Shown: positions 16,959-25,097 of the stretch, one piece after another
Position numbering within the stretch: the stretch's first letter is position 1
How the letters are laid out: every line of letters begins with the position of its first letter
NCBI GenBank assembly: GCA_028821575.1
Contig: JAPPFW010000092.1
Coordinates: 1-64,000 of the forward strand
Length of the DNA stretch: 64,000 nucleotides
From: a bacterium
Lineage (GTDB): Bacteria > Actinomycetota > Acidimicrobiia > Spongiisociales > Spongiisociaceae
Direction of reading: 5' to 3'
Translations under genes and position numbers: made by a program
Notes under the pieces: generated by a model
The model's database searches: none
What the model saw: only the letters and a program-made list of their open reading frames with translations
What the model was told of the DNA's origin: nothing

Positions 16959-17054
16959 GCTGAAAAACTATCTAACGGGGTTCGCTGCGTGCTAAACCAT
17001 CTGATGCCAGGGCTGTCGTCTGCCGGCGAACCCCTTTGCCCGGCCTTTTTCAGC
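16959..17054. repeat. 96-bp imperfect inverted-repeat (MITE-like) element
   Basis: The outer arms are GCTGAAAAA (16959-16967) and TTTTTCAGC (17046-17054); inner arms GGGGTTCGC (16977-16985) and GCGAACCCC (17026-17034) pair in register. It sits between the divergent sulfatase and enolase-superfamily genes, where a terminator is not expected. GTGCTGAAAAA-type termini are common on insertion sequences, so this may be a miniature element or a scar. No target duplication is obvious. Confidence 0.5.
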
Positions 17055-17097
17055 GCTTTCCTAGCCTTCTGCGACGGCGGTAACCATACTCGCGCCC

Positions 17098-18273
17098 ATG
17101 GCAGCCATCGACATGGCGAGCGGCTCCCCCAGGGGCCTTCCGGTCACTGATCCCTTCACCGTCGAGTCCCTGACCGTCCATGTCTACCGCGCCCCGCTCA
17201 CACAGCCTGTCCGCACCGCGTTCGGGGAGATGGCCGCCCGCCCTGCGGTGGTGGTGGAGGCCCGCTCCGCTGACGGTTTCACCGGCTATGGGGAGGTGTG
17301 GTGCAACTTCCCCACTCCCGCCGCCGAGTACCGGGCCCGGCTTATCGACTCCGTCCTCGGACCCGAATTAGCGGGGAGAGCGTGGACCAGCCCGAACGAG
17401 GTGTTCGACCATCTCTCGAAGCGAACCCGTGTATTGGCCCTTCAGGCCGGCGAACCTGGGCCCTTCTCGCAGGCCATAGCGGGGATCGACATCGCTCTCT
17501 GGGACCTGGCGGCGCAGCGGGCCGGCCAACCGCTCTGGCGCTTCCTCGGAGGGGAGGGCATCGGCTGCGTGCCTGCCTATGGCAGCGGCATCGGGCCGGA
17601 CGGCGCGGCGGCACAGGCTCGGAAGGCACGATCGGCGGGCCACCGGGCGTTCAAGCTGAAGATCGGCTTCGACCAGGCGACCGATCTCTCCAACCTCGAA
17701 CGTATGCGCCGGGAACTCCACCCGGACGCTGTCATTGCGGTGGACGCCAACCAGGCCTGGACACCCGGGGAGGCAGCGCGCAGGAGCGTTGAACTGGCCC
17801 CGCATCATCCGGTTTGGCTGGAGGAACCGATCCGTGCGGACCGCCCGGCGGCCGACTGGCGACGGCTCGCGGACGTGTCCCCTGTGCCGTTGGCGGGCGG
17901 CGAGAACATCTACGGGGAGGAGGGCTTCGAGCGGGCCCTCCTCCGGCTGCCGCTGGCGGTCCTGCAGCCCGACATCACCAAGTGGGGAGGGTTCTCGGGA
18001 TGCCTTCCCCTCGCTCGGCGCATACTCGATGCCGGAAGACGTTTCTGCCCCCACTACCTGGGCGGCGGCATCGGCCTGGTCGCCTCGGCACACCTCCTCG
18101 CCGCCGCGGGAGGAGACGGCCTGCTCGAGATCGACTGCAATCCCAACCCGCTACGCGAGGGCCTGGCCCGACCGTTTCCCCGCCTCGTCGACGGTCACCT
18201 GGTCCTCGGCGACGGGCCCGGACTCGGAGTGACACCGGACGATTCGGTCCGCTGCCTGCGGACCGGCTGGTAG
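17098..18273 (+). CDS. Mandelate racemase/muconate lactonizing enzyme family protein
   Basis: This 391-residue enolase-superfamily enzyme has the general-base motif K186-L-K188, metal ligands D216 (VDANQAW), E242 (LEEPI) and E269 (GGENIYG), plus K295 (PDITKWGG) and H319. It abstracts an alpha proton of a carboxylate to give a dehydrated, racemised or cycloisomerised product. The best-conserved N-terminus starts around residue 20, so ATG 17098 or a later start is possible. A small-molecule acid such as a sugar acid is the likely substrate; the MFS transporter at 19791 may carry it. Confidence 0.9.
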   Translation: MAAIDMASGSPRGLPVTDPFTVESLTVHVYRAPLTQPVRTAFGEMAARPAVVVEARSADGFTGYGEVWCNFPTPAAEYRARLIDSVLGPELAGRAWTSPNEVFDHLSKRTRVLALQAGEPGPFSQAIAGIDIALWDLAAQRAGQPLWRFLGGEGIGCVPAYGSGIGPDGAAAQARKARSAGHRAFKLKIGFDQATDLSNLERMRRELHPDAVIAVDANQAWTPGEAARRSVELAPHHPVWLEEPIRADRPAADWRRLADVSPVPLAGGENIYGEEGFERALLRLPLAVLQPDITKWGGFSGCLPLARRILDAGRRFCPHYLGGGIGLVASAHLLAAAGGDGLLEIDCNPNPLREGLARPFPRLVDGHLVLGDGPGLGVTPDDSVRCLRTGW

Positions 18274-18335
18274 GCGGCCTGCCGGAACTGGTTCAGGGTC
18301 CGGTCCGCGGCCCTGGCCGGCAGAGGCCCGGGTGG

Positions 18336-19562
18336 CTACCGGTCGGGCCTGTCGCCGCCTCCGGTCGGACGGTGCGCGGCCCAGATGGACGCGTACACAT
18401 CCGTGCGGCCCTTGTTCAGGGCGAACACGGGTCCGCTGGCCAGCCCCCGCTCCGAGCACAGCCGCAGCGCCGCCTCCGCGAAGTCCCTGCCTCCGGTGGC
18501 GCCCGACTCCGAACGGGCCATCCGGACGAGCGACTCGTACTCCTCGATCCGGCGTCCGACCGCCGCGCGGGATTCGCGGACCGCCGCGTCGTACCACGGC
18601 CAGAACTCCTCGGGAAGGCCTGCTCGCAACCCATCGACGGGATCCGGGGTCCGGTTGGAGATCGCCTCCACCGTTGCGGGATCCATCCGCAGCCGCCTCG
18701 ACGTCGTGGTGACGTCGAGGCCCCGATCGACGGCGTCGGCCACGGCGGCCACCTCCCACACGCGCAACGAGGTCAGACCGGTCACGATACGGTGGGCGAC
18801 GACGTATTCGGGAAACTTGAACTTGAAACGGACGTGCGGCTGTTCGCTTCCCATGTCGAACCGGACCACGTAGCCCTCCCTCGCCGACTCGGCGCCGGCG
18901 GCGACATGGTCCGCCAGATCGGCGAACGAACCGACTTCATGACTGGCTGCCACCGGACCCGGCCAGTCGAGGCATCCGAGCGGCAGATCCGCGCCGGTCC
19001 TGATGTCGATAACAGCCAGCAGCACCAGGTCGCGCATGGATCCGTAATCCACCACCACCCGGTTGTCCGGGTAGATGATCTCGAAGAGCGGGGTGATGTC
19101 CTCGCCGAACCTGACATCGCTGTACCGCTCCTGCCAGATCCTCGTCGCTTCCTCGGCCTGATCAGAGGACAGCGAGCCGCGGGTGGCAAGCCGTATCCCG
19201 CCGTCGGGATGGTGGTAGGCGATCCCCAGCGAGCCGTCGAACTTCTCGTGCACCACCATGGGCACGCCTTCAGGGGCGGGTGGGGCATCCGGCTCGGAGG
19301 GGGCGAAGAACTTGGGGAACGGGCGGGCCACGACCCGGTTGCCGTCGTCCACGACCAGCCCGCGACACAGCCGCGTCGCCCGGGTCCAAACTCTCGAGTA
19401 GGTCGCCCGGGCCGTGTAGTTGAGAACCCGGAGGGAGCCCTCGCCCCGTACCGACACCAGACCCCCGGCTATGGCATCGGAGAGCAGGGCCCGGTCGACC
19501 AGATCGTCGAGATGCAACCTCGGGGTTGCCCGGCCGGGACTCTTGCTTGCCAGCTCCTTCAT
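18336..19562 (-). CDS. T4 Rnl1-like RNA ligase
   Basis: This 408-residue protein carries the nucleotidyltransferase ligase motifs: I with the AMP-accepting lysine K107 (EKFDGSLG), III/IIIa FEIIYPDNRVVVDY (160-173), IV EGYVVRF (229-235) and V RFKFKF (245-250). These are the motifs of T4 Rnl1-type ligases, which seal 5'-phosphate/3'-OH RNA ends. The roughly 150-residue C-terminal extension after motif V is not recognised. No kinase/phosphatase, RtcB or archease gene is adjacent, so the RNA substrate is unknown. It is a single gene, convergent with the enolase-superfamily gene and divergent from the MFS gene. Confidence 0.85.
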   Translation of the reverse strand: MKELASKSPGRATPRLHLDDLVDRALLSDAIAGGLVSVRGEGSLRVLNYTARATYSRVWTRATRLCRGLVVDDGNRVVARPFPKFFAPSEPDAPPAPEGVPMVVHEKFDGSLGIAYHHPDGGIRLATRGSLSSDQAEEATRIWQERYSDVRFGEDITPLFEIIYPDNRVVVDYGSMRDLVLLAVIDIRTGADLPLGCLDWPGPVAASHEVGSFADLADHVAAGAESAREGYVVRFDMGSEQPHVRFKFKFPEYVVAHRIVTGLTSLRVWEVAAVADAVDRGLDVTTTSRRLRMDPATVEAISNRTPDPVDGLRAGLPEEFWPWYDAAVRESRAAVGRRIEEYESLVRMARSESGATGGRDFAEAALRLCSERGLASGPVFALNKGRTDVYASIWAAHRPTGGGDRPDR

Positions 19563-19790
19563 CGCGCCGCGACACCTCCTGTCACCGGGCAGCCCCGGTA
19601 CCTCGAAGCCGCGCTCCTGCGGCCCGTGGGCGACGGTACCCTGCGACGGGAATTATGCGCCGGCCCGGCCGGGCGTGCCGACCGAGACCACCCGTACACC
19701 CCGGCAGCCTGCCCGGCCGCCCTCGAGCAGCGGAGAGTCCGTATCGACCAGTCCCCCGACCTAGACCACAGTTCCCGCCCGGCCGGCCGG

Positions 19791-20972
19791 GTGCGCCTGG
19801 CGATCGTGCTCGCCACCGGGATGGCGGTGTGCATGTCTCCCGGTCCGATAATCGGGATCTTCTCCCGCTTCTTCATCGACGATCTGGGCCTCACCCGGAC
19901 CGAGTTGGGAGCGGTTGCCACCGGCCACGCCTTCGCGATCATGGCGTGCAGCGTCCCGCTCGGTTACCTGGCCGACCGGATCGGAGGCCGGCGGATGCTG
20001 GCCCTGATGCTGGGCTTCGTATTCCTCGGTCTCGGAACGATGTCCCTGTCGTGGGGACTGTGGTCGCTGTTCGTCTTCGGGATGATCGCCGGTGTGCCCG
20101 CCGCCGGGGGCAACTCGGCGACCAACGGCATCATCGTCGAGAACGTGAGGGCGGGCTCGCGTGGATGGATCACCGGCATCAAGCAGTCGGGCGTCCAGAT
20201 CGGGGTATTCGCAGCCGGGGCGGTGCTACCGGTGGCGGCCGAACTCCTCGGCTGGCGCCAGGCATTGGTGCTGGCCTCGCTGGTCGCCGTCGTGCTGATC
20301 GTGGTCACCCTCCTGGTCATCCCGACCACCTCCAGGCCTCGGTCGTTGCAGCAGGTGATCGGATCCCGTGGCGGGGTCCCGAGGGCGGTGTGGTGGCTGT
20401 CCGCGTACGGGGTCACCATGGGAATCGGAGTAGGTGTCTACCACGCGTTCGTCCCGCTCTACGTCCAGGAAGAGGTCGGGATGAGTGTGGGGCTGGCCGG
20501 ATCGGTGATAGCCGCTTCCGGGGCGACGGGGGCCGTGGCGCGGATCGTGTGGGGGCGGATCGCCGAGCGGGCAGGAGATCCGGCCCTATCCCTGGCCTCC
20601 ATCGGCGTCCTCAGCGTGGGATCGATAGCCCTCACCTGGATGGCGTCCCCCACCGTGTCCCTGCTCGTGTGGGGCGGGGCCGTCCTCATGGGGGTGGGCG
20701 CAGGAGCCTGGATGTCGGTGGGAATGTTCGCCGCCCTCACGCTGGCCGGGCCGCAACGCATCGGGCGGGGAACCGCGTTCGTCATGCTCGGGTTCGGGAT
20801 GGGACTCACCGTCGGGCCGGTCCTGTTCGGGTGGGCCGTCGACACGTCCGGAAGCTACGACCCCGCCCTCGCCGCCACGCTTCTCAACTTCGCAGCCTCT
20901 GTGGTACTGATGCTGGTCTGGAAGGTGCTCCGGAACCGCTCAACAGCCCTCTCCTCCCCCGCGGCTGGATGA
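19791..20972 (+). CDS. Major facilitator superfamily transporter
   Basis: This protein of about 393 residues has roughly 12 membrane segments, an A-like loop LADRIGGRRM after TM2 and the matching GRIAERAGD loop in the second half. It resembles MFS permeases of the oxalate/formate and nitrate-like groups; the solute is not deducible. GTG 19791 is chosen because TM1 (LAIVLATGMAVCMS) begins directly after it; a longer hydrophilic N-terminus is possible in the open frame but lacks a better start. It precedes the lipoyl/SDR/E1 operon by 60 nt and may take up its substrate. Confidence 0.85.
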   Translation: MRLAIVLATGMAVCMSPGPIIGIFSRFFIDDLGLTRTELGAVATGHAFAIMACSVPLGYLADRIGGRRMLALMLGFVFLGLGTMSLSWGLWSLFVFGMIAGVPAAGGNSATNGIIVENVRAGSRGWITGIKQSGVQIGVFAAGAVLPVAAELLGWRQALVLASLVAVVLIVVTLLVIPTTSRPRSLQQVIGSRGGVPRAVWWLSAYGVTMGIGVGVYHAFVPLYVQEEVGMSVGLAGSVIAASGATGAVARIVWGRIAERAGDPALSLASIGVLSVGSIALTWMASPTVSLLVWGGAVLMGVGAGAWMSVGMFAALTLAGPQRIGRGTAFVMLGFGMGLTVGPVLFGWAVDTSGSYDPALAATLLNFAASVVLMLVWKVLRNRSTALSSPAAG

Positions 20973-21031
20973 TCCACCTCGCCGACCTGCCAGAATGAGT
21001 CACCGGTAGCAGTTTCGGGTGGCCTCACGCT

Positions 21032-21289
21032 ATGGATGGAAGCGAACAGACCGCGGGCCGGGTCCCACTGACCGTCCCGCACATGGGCGTGGTCGAGGAG
21101 GTGGTTGTCATCGAGTGGCTGGTCGATGCCGGCACCTTGGTGTCCGCCGGCCAGGAGGTGGTGATCGTCGAGACCGAGAAGGCGGAGGTCGCCCTGGAAG
21201 CTCCCGCCGCGGGGACCATCGACATAGCCGTGACCGCATCGGACCTCGAGGTTGCTGTCGGGGACACTCTCGCGTACATCACTCCGTGA
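21032..21289 (+). CDS. Free-standing lipoyl (biotinyl/lipoyl-attachment) domain protein
   Basis: This 85-residue protein is a single lipoyl domain: PHMGVVEEVVVIEWLVDAG, then the lipoylation loop ETEKAEV with K50, then APAAGTIDI and VGDTLAYI. In dehydrogenase complexes this lysine carries lipoamide between E1, E2 and E3. Here no peripheral-subunit-binding or acyltransferase domain follows. It overlaps the SDR gene by 4 nt (GTGA), and E1-alpha and E1-beta follow, so it is probably the swinging arm for that E1. A biotin carrier is less likely, because the loop reads EKA rather than MKM. Confidence 0.88.
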   Translation: MDGSEQTAGRVPLTVPHMGVVEEVVVIEWLVDAGTLVSAGQEVVIVETEKAEVALEAPAAGTIDIAVTASDLEVAVGDTLAYITP

Positions 21290-22038
21290 CCCCTCCCCCC
21301 TTCAGTCTCGACGGGAAGAGAGCACTGGTCACGGGAGCCGCCAACGGCCTCGGCCGAGCGATCGCCAACGCGCTCGCCGCGACCGGAGCGCAAGTCGCCT
21401 GCATCGACGTATCGGTGGAAGCCAACCGCCGGGTAGCGGCCGCGACCGGGGGGATCGCCGTCGCGCTCGACGTGACCGACGCGCCCCTGGTGGAATCGGC
21501 CGTGGCGGACCTGACCGACCGGGTGGGCACGATCGACATACTCGTCAACAGCGCCGGTATCGGGGGCCGCGGGCCGGCCGCCACCTACTCCCATGAACTG
21601 CTGGAGCGGACTATCGCTGTCAACCTGCGGGGCACGTTCCTCATGTGCCAGTCGGTGGGCCGGCGGATGATCGAGGCGGGCGGAGGCTCGATCGTCAACA
21701 TCGCCTCGATCGGAGGACTGGTCGCGTTCCCGGGAAGCGTTGGCTACCAGGCCAGCAAGGGCGGCGTGGTCCAGTTGACGAGAGCCCTGGCCGTGGAGTG
21801 GGCCGGCGCGGGCGTGCGCGTCAACGCCGTCGCTCCCGGGCACATCGCAACGGAACTGGTGCGGCGCCAGTGGGAAACCGAACCGGAACTCCGGGAGTTC
21901 TTCCTGTCCCGCACCCCGATGAACCGGCTCGGGACGCCCGAGGACGTGGCGGGAGCGGTCGTCTTCCTGGCCGGGGATGCCGCAGCGATGGTCACCGGGC
22001 AGATCATCGCCATCGACGGGGGGTACACCGCCCAATGA
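21286..22038 (+). CDS. SDR-family oxidoreductase
   Basis: This 250-residue short-chain dehydrogenase has the cofactor motif TGAANGLG, an NSAGIGG segment, the catalytic Ser (NIASIGG) and the YQASK Tyr/Lys pair. An acidic residue in VACIDVS after beta-2 favours NAD(H). The GTG start overlaps the lipoyl gene stop and the gene end overlaps the E1-alpha start, so translation is coupled. In this operon it may oxidise a hydroxy compound to the oxo substrate of E1, as acetoin/butanediol dehydrogenases do; that is inference. Confidence 0.9.
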   Translation: MTPPPFSLDGKRALVTGAANGLGRAIANALAATGAQVACIDVSVEANRRVAAATGGIAVALDVTDAPLVESAVADLTDRVGTIDILVNSAGIGGRGPAATYSHELLERTIAVNLRGTFLMCQSVGRRMIEAGGGSIVNIASIGGLVAFPGSVGYQASKGGVVQLTRALAVEWAGAGVRVNAVAPGHIATELVRRQWETEPELREFFLSRTPMNRLGTPEDVAGAVVFLAGDAAAMVTGQIIAIDGGYTAQ

Positions 22039-23015
22039 GCCTTCCCCCGACGATGACGCCGGAGGTCTGCCTGGGGATCCACCGCACGATGGTGCGCATC
22101 CGGGTCTTCGAGTCCCGCATCGAGGAGTTGTTCAGGGCCGGGAAGCTTCCCGGCTTCGTTCACACCTACCTCGGCCAGGAAGCCATCGCGGCCGGGGTGT
22201 GTGCGGCTCTCGGCCGCGACGACTACATAACCTCCACCCACCGGGGGCACGGGCACGCCATCGCCAAGGGCATCGAACTCGGCCCGATCATGGCCGAGTT
22301 GTACGGCAAGGAGACCGGCACGTGCCGGGGGCGGGGCGGCTCGATGCACGTGGCCGACTTCTCGATCGGGATGCTCGGCGCCAACGGCATCGTCGGCGGC
22401 GGGCTGGGTATCGCGGCGGGGGCCGCCCTGTCGGCACGCCACCGGGGCACCGACCAGGTGGCGGTGGCCTTCTTCGGTGACGGAGGTATCAACAAGGGCA
22501 CGTTCCACGAGGCCCTCAACTTCGCCGCCACCCACCGGCTGGGCGTGGTCTACGTGTGCGAGAACAACCAGTACGCCCAGTTCACTTCCCGCCTTCGGAC
22601 CACCGCGGTCGAGGATCTCTCCGTGCGGGCCACCGCCTACGGCATCCCCGGCCAAACGGTGGACGGGAACGACGCCGCCGCCGTGTACGAAACAGCGCGG
22701 GAAGCGGTCGGGCGGGCCCGGGCGGGCGGTGGGCCGACCCTGCTCAACATGGAGACCTACCGCCTCGGGGGCCACTACGTGGGAGACGCCGAGGTGTACC
22801 GGGACGCGGCGGAGGTCGAGGATCGGCGCCGGTCGGATCCCATCGAACGTTGGGAGAACCTGCTGGTCACCGAGGGGGTGATGACCGAGAGGGGACGGTC
22901 CGAGGTGTGGGACGAGACGACCGGGGCTGTGTCGGAGGCGGTCCGGTTCGCGGAGGAGAGCCCCCTGCCGGAGGCCGACTCGGCCCTGGAAGCAGTGTTC
23001 ACGGAGGCTCGCTGA
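22035..23015 (+). CDS. Thiamine-diphosphate dehydrogenase E1 component, alpha subunit
   Basis: This 326-residue E1-alpha of the pyruvate/acetoin/branched-chain type has the ThDP-Mg motif GDGGINKGTFHEALNFAA ending in ENN, the THRGHGHAIAKG loop and the GRGGSMH segment. With the beta subunit it decarboxylates a 2-oxo acid or cleaves acetoin and hands the acyl group to lipoamide. Its ATG overlaps the SDR stop and its stop overlaps the E1-beta start. Sequence style is closest to acetoin-dehydrogenase-like E1, but pyruvate or another oxo acid cannot be excluded. Confidence 0.93.
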   Translation: MSLPPTMTPEVCLGIHRTMVRIRVFESRIEELFRAGKLPGFVHTYLGQEAIAAGVCAALGRDDYITSTHRGHGHAIAKGIELGPIMAELYGKETGTCRGRGGSMHVADFSIGMLGANGIVGGGLGIAAGAALSARHRGTDQVAVAFFGDGGINKGTFHEALNFAATHRLGVVYVCENNQYAQFTSRLRTTAVEDLSVRATAYGIPGQTVDGNDAAAVYETAREAVGRARAGGGPTLLNMETYRLGGHYVGDAEVYRDAAEVEDRRRSDPIERWENLLVTEGVMTERGRSEVWDETTGAVSEAVRFAEESPLPEADSALEAVFTEAR

Positions 23016-24010
23016 TGCCCGGGAGTGCGGCTTCCGCGCGGCGCATGTCGTTCGGTCAGGCCACGGTCGACGCAATGCGCATAGCCATGCGGGAGGACGA
23101 CCGGGTCATCGTGCTGGGGGAGGACATCAGCTGGGGCGGCAACTTCGGCCAGTTCAGGGGTCTCGCCGACGAATTCGGGCCGGATCGGGTGATCGACATG
23201 CCGATCTCGGAGGCCATCATCATGGCGGTCGGCGTCGGAGCCGCGGTCACCGGTCTCCGGCCGGTGGCATCGATGAGCTTCGTCGAGTTCACGCTGGGCG
23301 CCATGGACGAGATCGTCAACCAGGCCTCCAAGTTCCGTTACATGTTCGGCGGCCAGGTGTCCGTACCCCTCGTGCTCAGAGCCTCGGACGGGATTCTGAG
23401 GTCCTCAGCGGGCCAGCACTCGTCCAGCCTCGAAGGGCTGTTCACACACCTGCCCGGCCTCAAGGTGGTCGCCCCATCCAACCCGGCCGACGCAAAGGGA
23501 CTCCTGAGAGCCGCCATCGCCGACGACGACCTCGTCGTGTATCTCGAGAACAAGCGGATCACCGCCAAGCGGGGACCCAGCCCGACCGGTGACCACTTGG
23601 TGCCGCTCGGCTCGGCCGCTCTCCGTCGCTCGGGATCCGACCTGACCATCCTCAGCTACTCGGCAATGGCTCTCGAAGCCGAGGTGGCCTGCCGGCGGTT
23701 GTCCGAGGAAGGGATCGAAGCCGAACTGATCGACCTGCGCTCGCTGGTGCCCCTCGACCTCGAAGCCGTACTGGACTCGGTGCGCAGGACCGGCCGGGTC
23801 GTCGTCGCCCACGAGGCCTGGGAGTTCGGGGGATTCGGCGCGGAGTTGGCGGCCTCGATCACCAGCCGGGCCTTCGATGACCTGCGGGCGGCTCCGGTGC
23901 GGGTAGGCGCCGCCCAAGCACCCATCCCGTTCAGTCCTCCGCTGGAACGGGCGGTGGTGCCGGGAGCGGACGAAATCGTCGGCGCGGCCCGGAGGTTGAT
24001 GACCGCCTGA
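23015..24010 (+). CDS. Thiamine-diphosphate dehydrogenase E1 component, beta subunit
   Basis: This 331-residue E1-beta has the conserved VIVLGEDI near 28, the DMPISEAIIM segment that helps activate ThDP, the SFVEF/MDEIVNQASKFRYM helix and the C-terminal LIDLRSLVPLD domain. It overlaps E1-alpha at TGATG. An internal ATG 11 codons in (MSFGQAT) is an alternative start. No E2 acyltransferase gene follows: the next gene is a convergent cupin. The complex must use an E2/E3 encoded elsewhere or only the lipoyl protein of this operon. Confidence 0.93.
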   Translation: MPGSAASARRMSFGQATVDAMRIAMREDDRVIVLGEDISWGGNFGQFRGLADEFGPDRVIDMPISEAIIMAVGVGAAVTGLRPVASMSFVEFTLGAMDEIVNQASKFRYMFGGQVSVPLVLRASDGILRSSAGQHSSSLEGLFTHLPGLKVVAPSNPADAKGLLRAAIADDDLVVYLENKRITAKRGPSPTGDHLVPLGSAALRRSGSDLTILSYSAMALEAEVACRRLSEEGIEAELIDLRSLVPLDLEAVLDSVRRTGRVVVAHEAWEFGGFGAELAASITSRAFDDLRAAPVRVGAAQAPIPFSPPLERAVVPGADEIVGAARRLMTA

Positions 24011-24829
24011 TCACTCCCTCCGCGGGCCAGCCTCCGACCATTCGACCGATCGAGGGCCGTGCATCCGATGGAAGGCGATGGCGAGATCCGATGACGCCGA
24101 GCCCGGACCGGCGTGCGGCCGGCCGGCCATCCGGAAGGTGTAGGTCCCGGGACCGCACAGGAACACCTCCTCCCGGAAGTCGGCCTCTTCGCCGTCCCCC
24201 TCCGCCGCCGGTATCCGTTCGGCGACCGTAAACTCGCCTTCCAGAACGAACACCTCCTCCGCCGCCTCATGAAGGTGCCAGGGTCCGTCCTCGTTGGCCC
24301 AGTCACGGGCGCCCGCCAGCCACACCGGCCCGAGGAGACCGTCGGCCAGCAGCCGGACGTACCGGCCCGGCAGTTCGGGCACCCCCGACCAGGGGGCCGC
24401 CGTGCCCAGACCCACGAGGGGCCTGGACAGCATTCCACCGGCCGAGGTGTCATAGCGGATGGGCGCCGAGGTCATGACCAGCGCCAGGGTGTCGGATCGG
24501 GCCCGGAGGCCGCTGATCACGTCCCCCGCCGTTATGGCCGCGTAGTCGTACTGCCCTATACGCTGCCCCGCCACCACCAACTCCCCCCTGATCACGAACA
24601 GTTCGAGATCGGCGGTGAACGCACCGGCCACACCGGACCCCCATCCCTCGGGTATCAGAGCAAGCCGGGTCGCCGGGCCGGACAAGTCCTTCGAGAGGAT
24701 CCGGGCCTCGACACGGCCCTCGCATCCGGCAATCGTCATGGTCCGGCTGGGGAGGTCTCCCTCCTGGATCGCTCGAAGCGACCGACTCCGCCTGTCGACG
24801 AGTGCGGGATCCACGATCGAACCGTTCAC
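24011..24829 (-). CDS. Bicupin-fold protein (DUF4437/ChrR-like)
   Basis: This protein of about 272 residues has two beta-barrel cupin halves. The second half has the metal-type motif WHLHEAAEEVFVLEGEF and the later CGPGTYTF strand; the first half (DLELFVIRGELVV) lacks clear His ligands. The GTG start at 24829 is supported by GGAGGG about 9 nt upstream. It ends directly against the E1-beta stop in convergent orientation. Function unknown: cupins of this kind are often dioxygenases, isomerases or sensors. Confidence 0.75.
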   Translation of the reverse strand: MNGSIVDPALVDRRSRSLRAIQEGDLPSRTMTIAGCEGRVEARILSKDLSGPATRLALIPEGWGSGVAGAFTADLELFVIRGELVVAGQRIGQYDYAAITAGDVISGLRARSDTLALVMTSAPIRYDTSAGGMLSRPLVGLGTAAPWSGVPELPGRYVRLLADGLLGPVWLAGARDWANEDGPWHLHEAAEEVFVLEGEFTVAERIPAAEGDGEEADFREEVFLCGPGTYTFRMAGRPHAGPGSASSDLAIAFHRMHGPRSVEWSEAGPRRE

Positions 24830-25097
24830 GGCAACCGTCCCTCCAAGACCGAGAACACGACCGGCGCGGCCATGCCTACATTCCCTTCCCCACCTATCGG
24901 CCCTACGGACCATCCGGATCATAAGGTACCCGCACCGAGTCGGTAACGAGTCCGCGGCTCTCGTGGCTAACCGAACGGGACGGGGAACGCGGAGGGAAAT
25001 CGCCTGGTCCGCTCCCCGAAGCGGAGGCTCAACCCGCGACCATGGGTGCCCGATTCCCCGTCCTTGAGAGTTGGGCGAGTAGGCTCGTGATGGTCCC

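Noticed and set aside
17814-19790. Long plus-strand frame running into the MFS gene
   Set aside because: It crosses the end of the enolase-superfamily gene and lies antisense to the RNA ligase gene; only the part from 19791 encodes transporter helices.
21744-23075. Minus-strand open frame of 443 codons opposite SDR and E1-alpha
   Set aside because: The opposite strand has overlapping, motif-bearing SDR and E1-alpha genes; this frame shows none.
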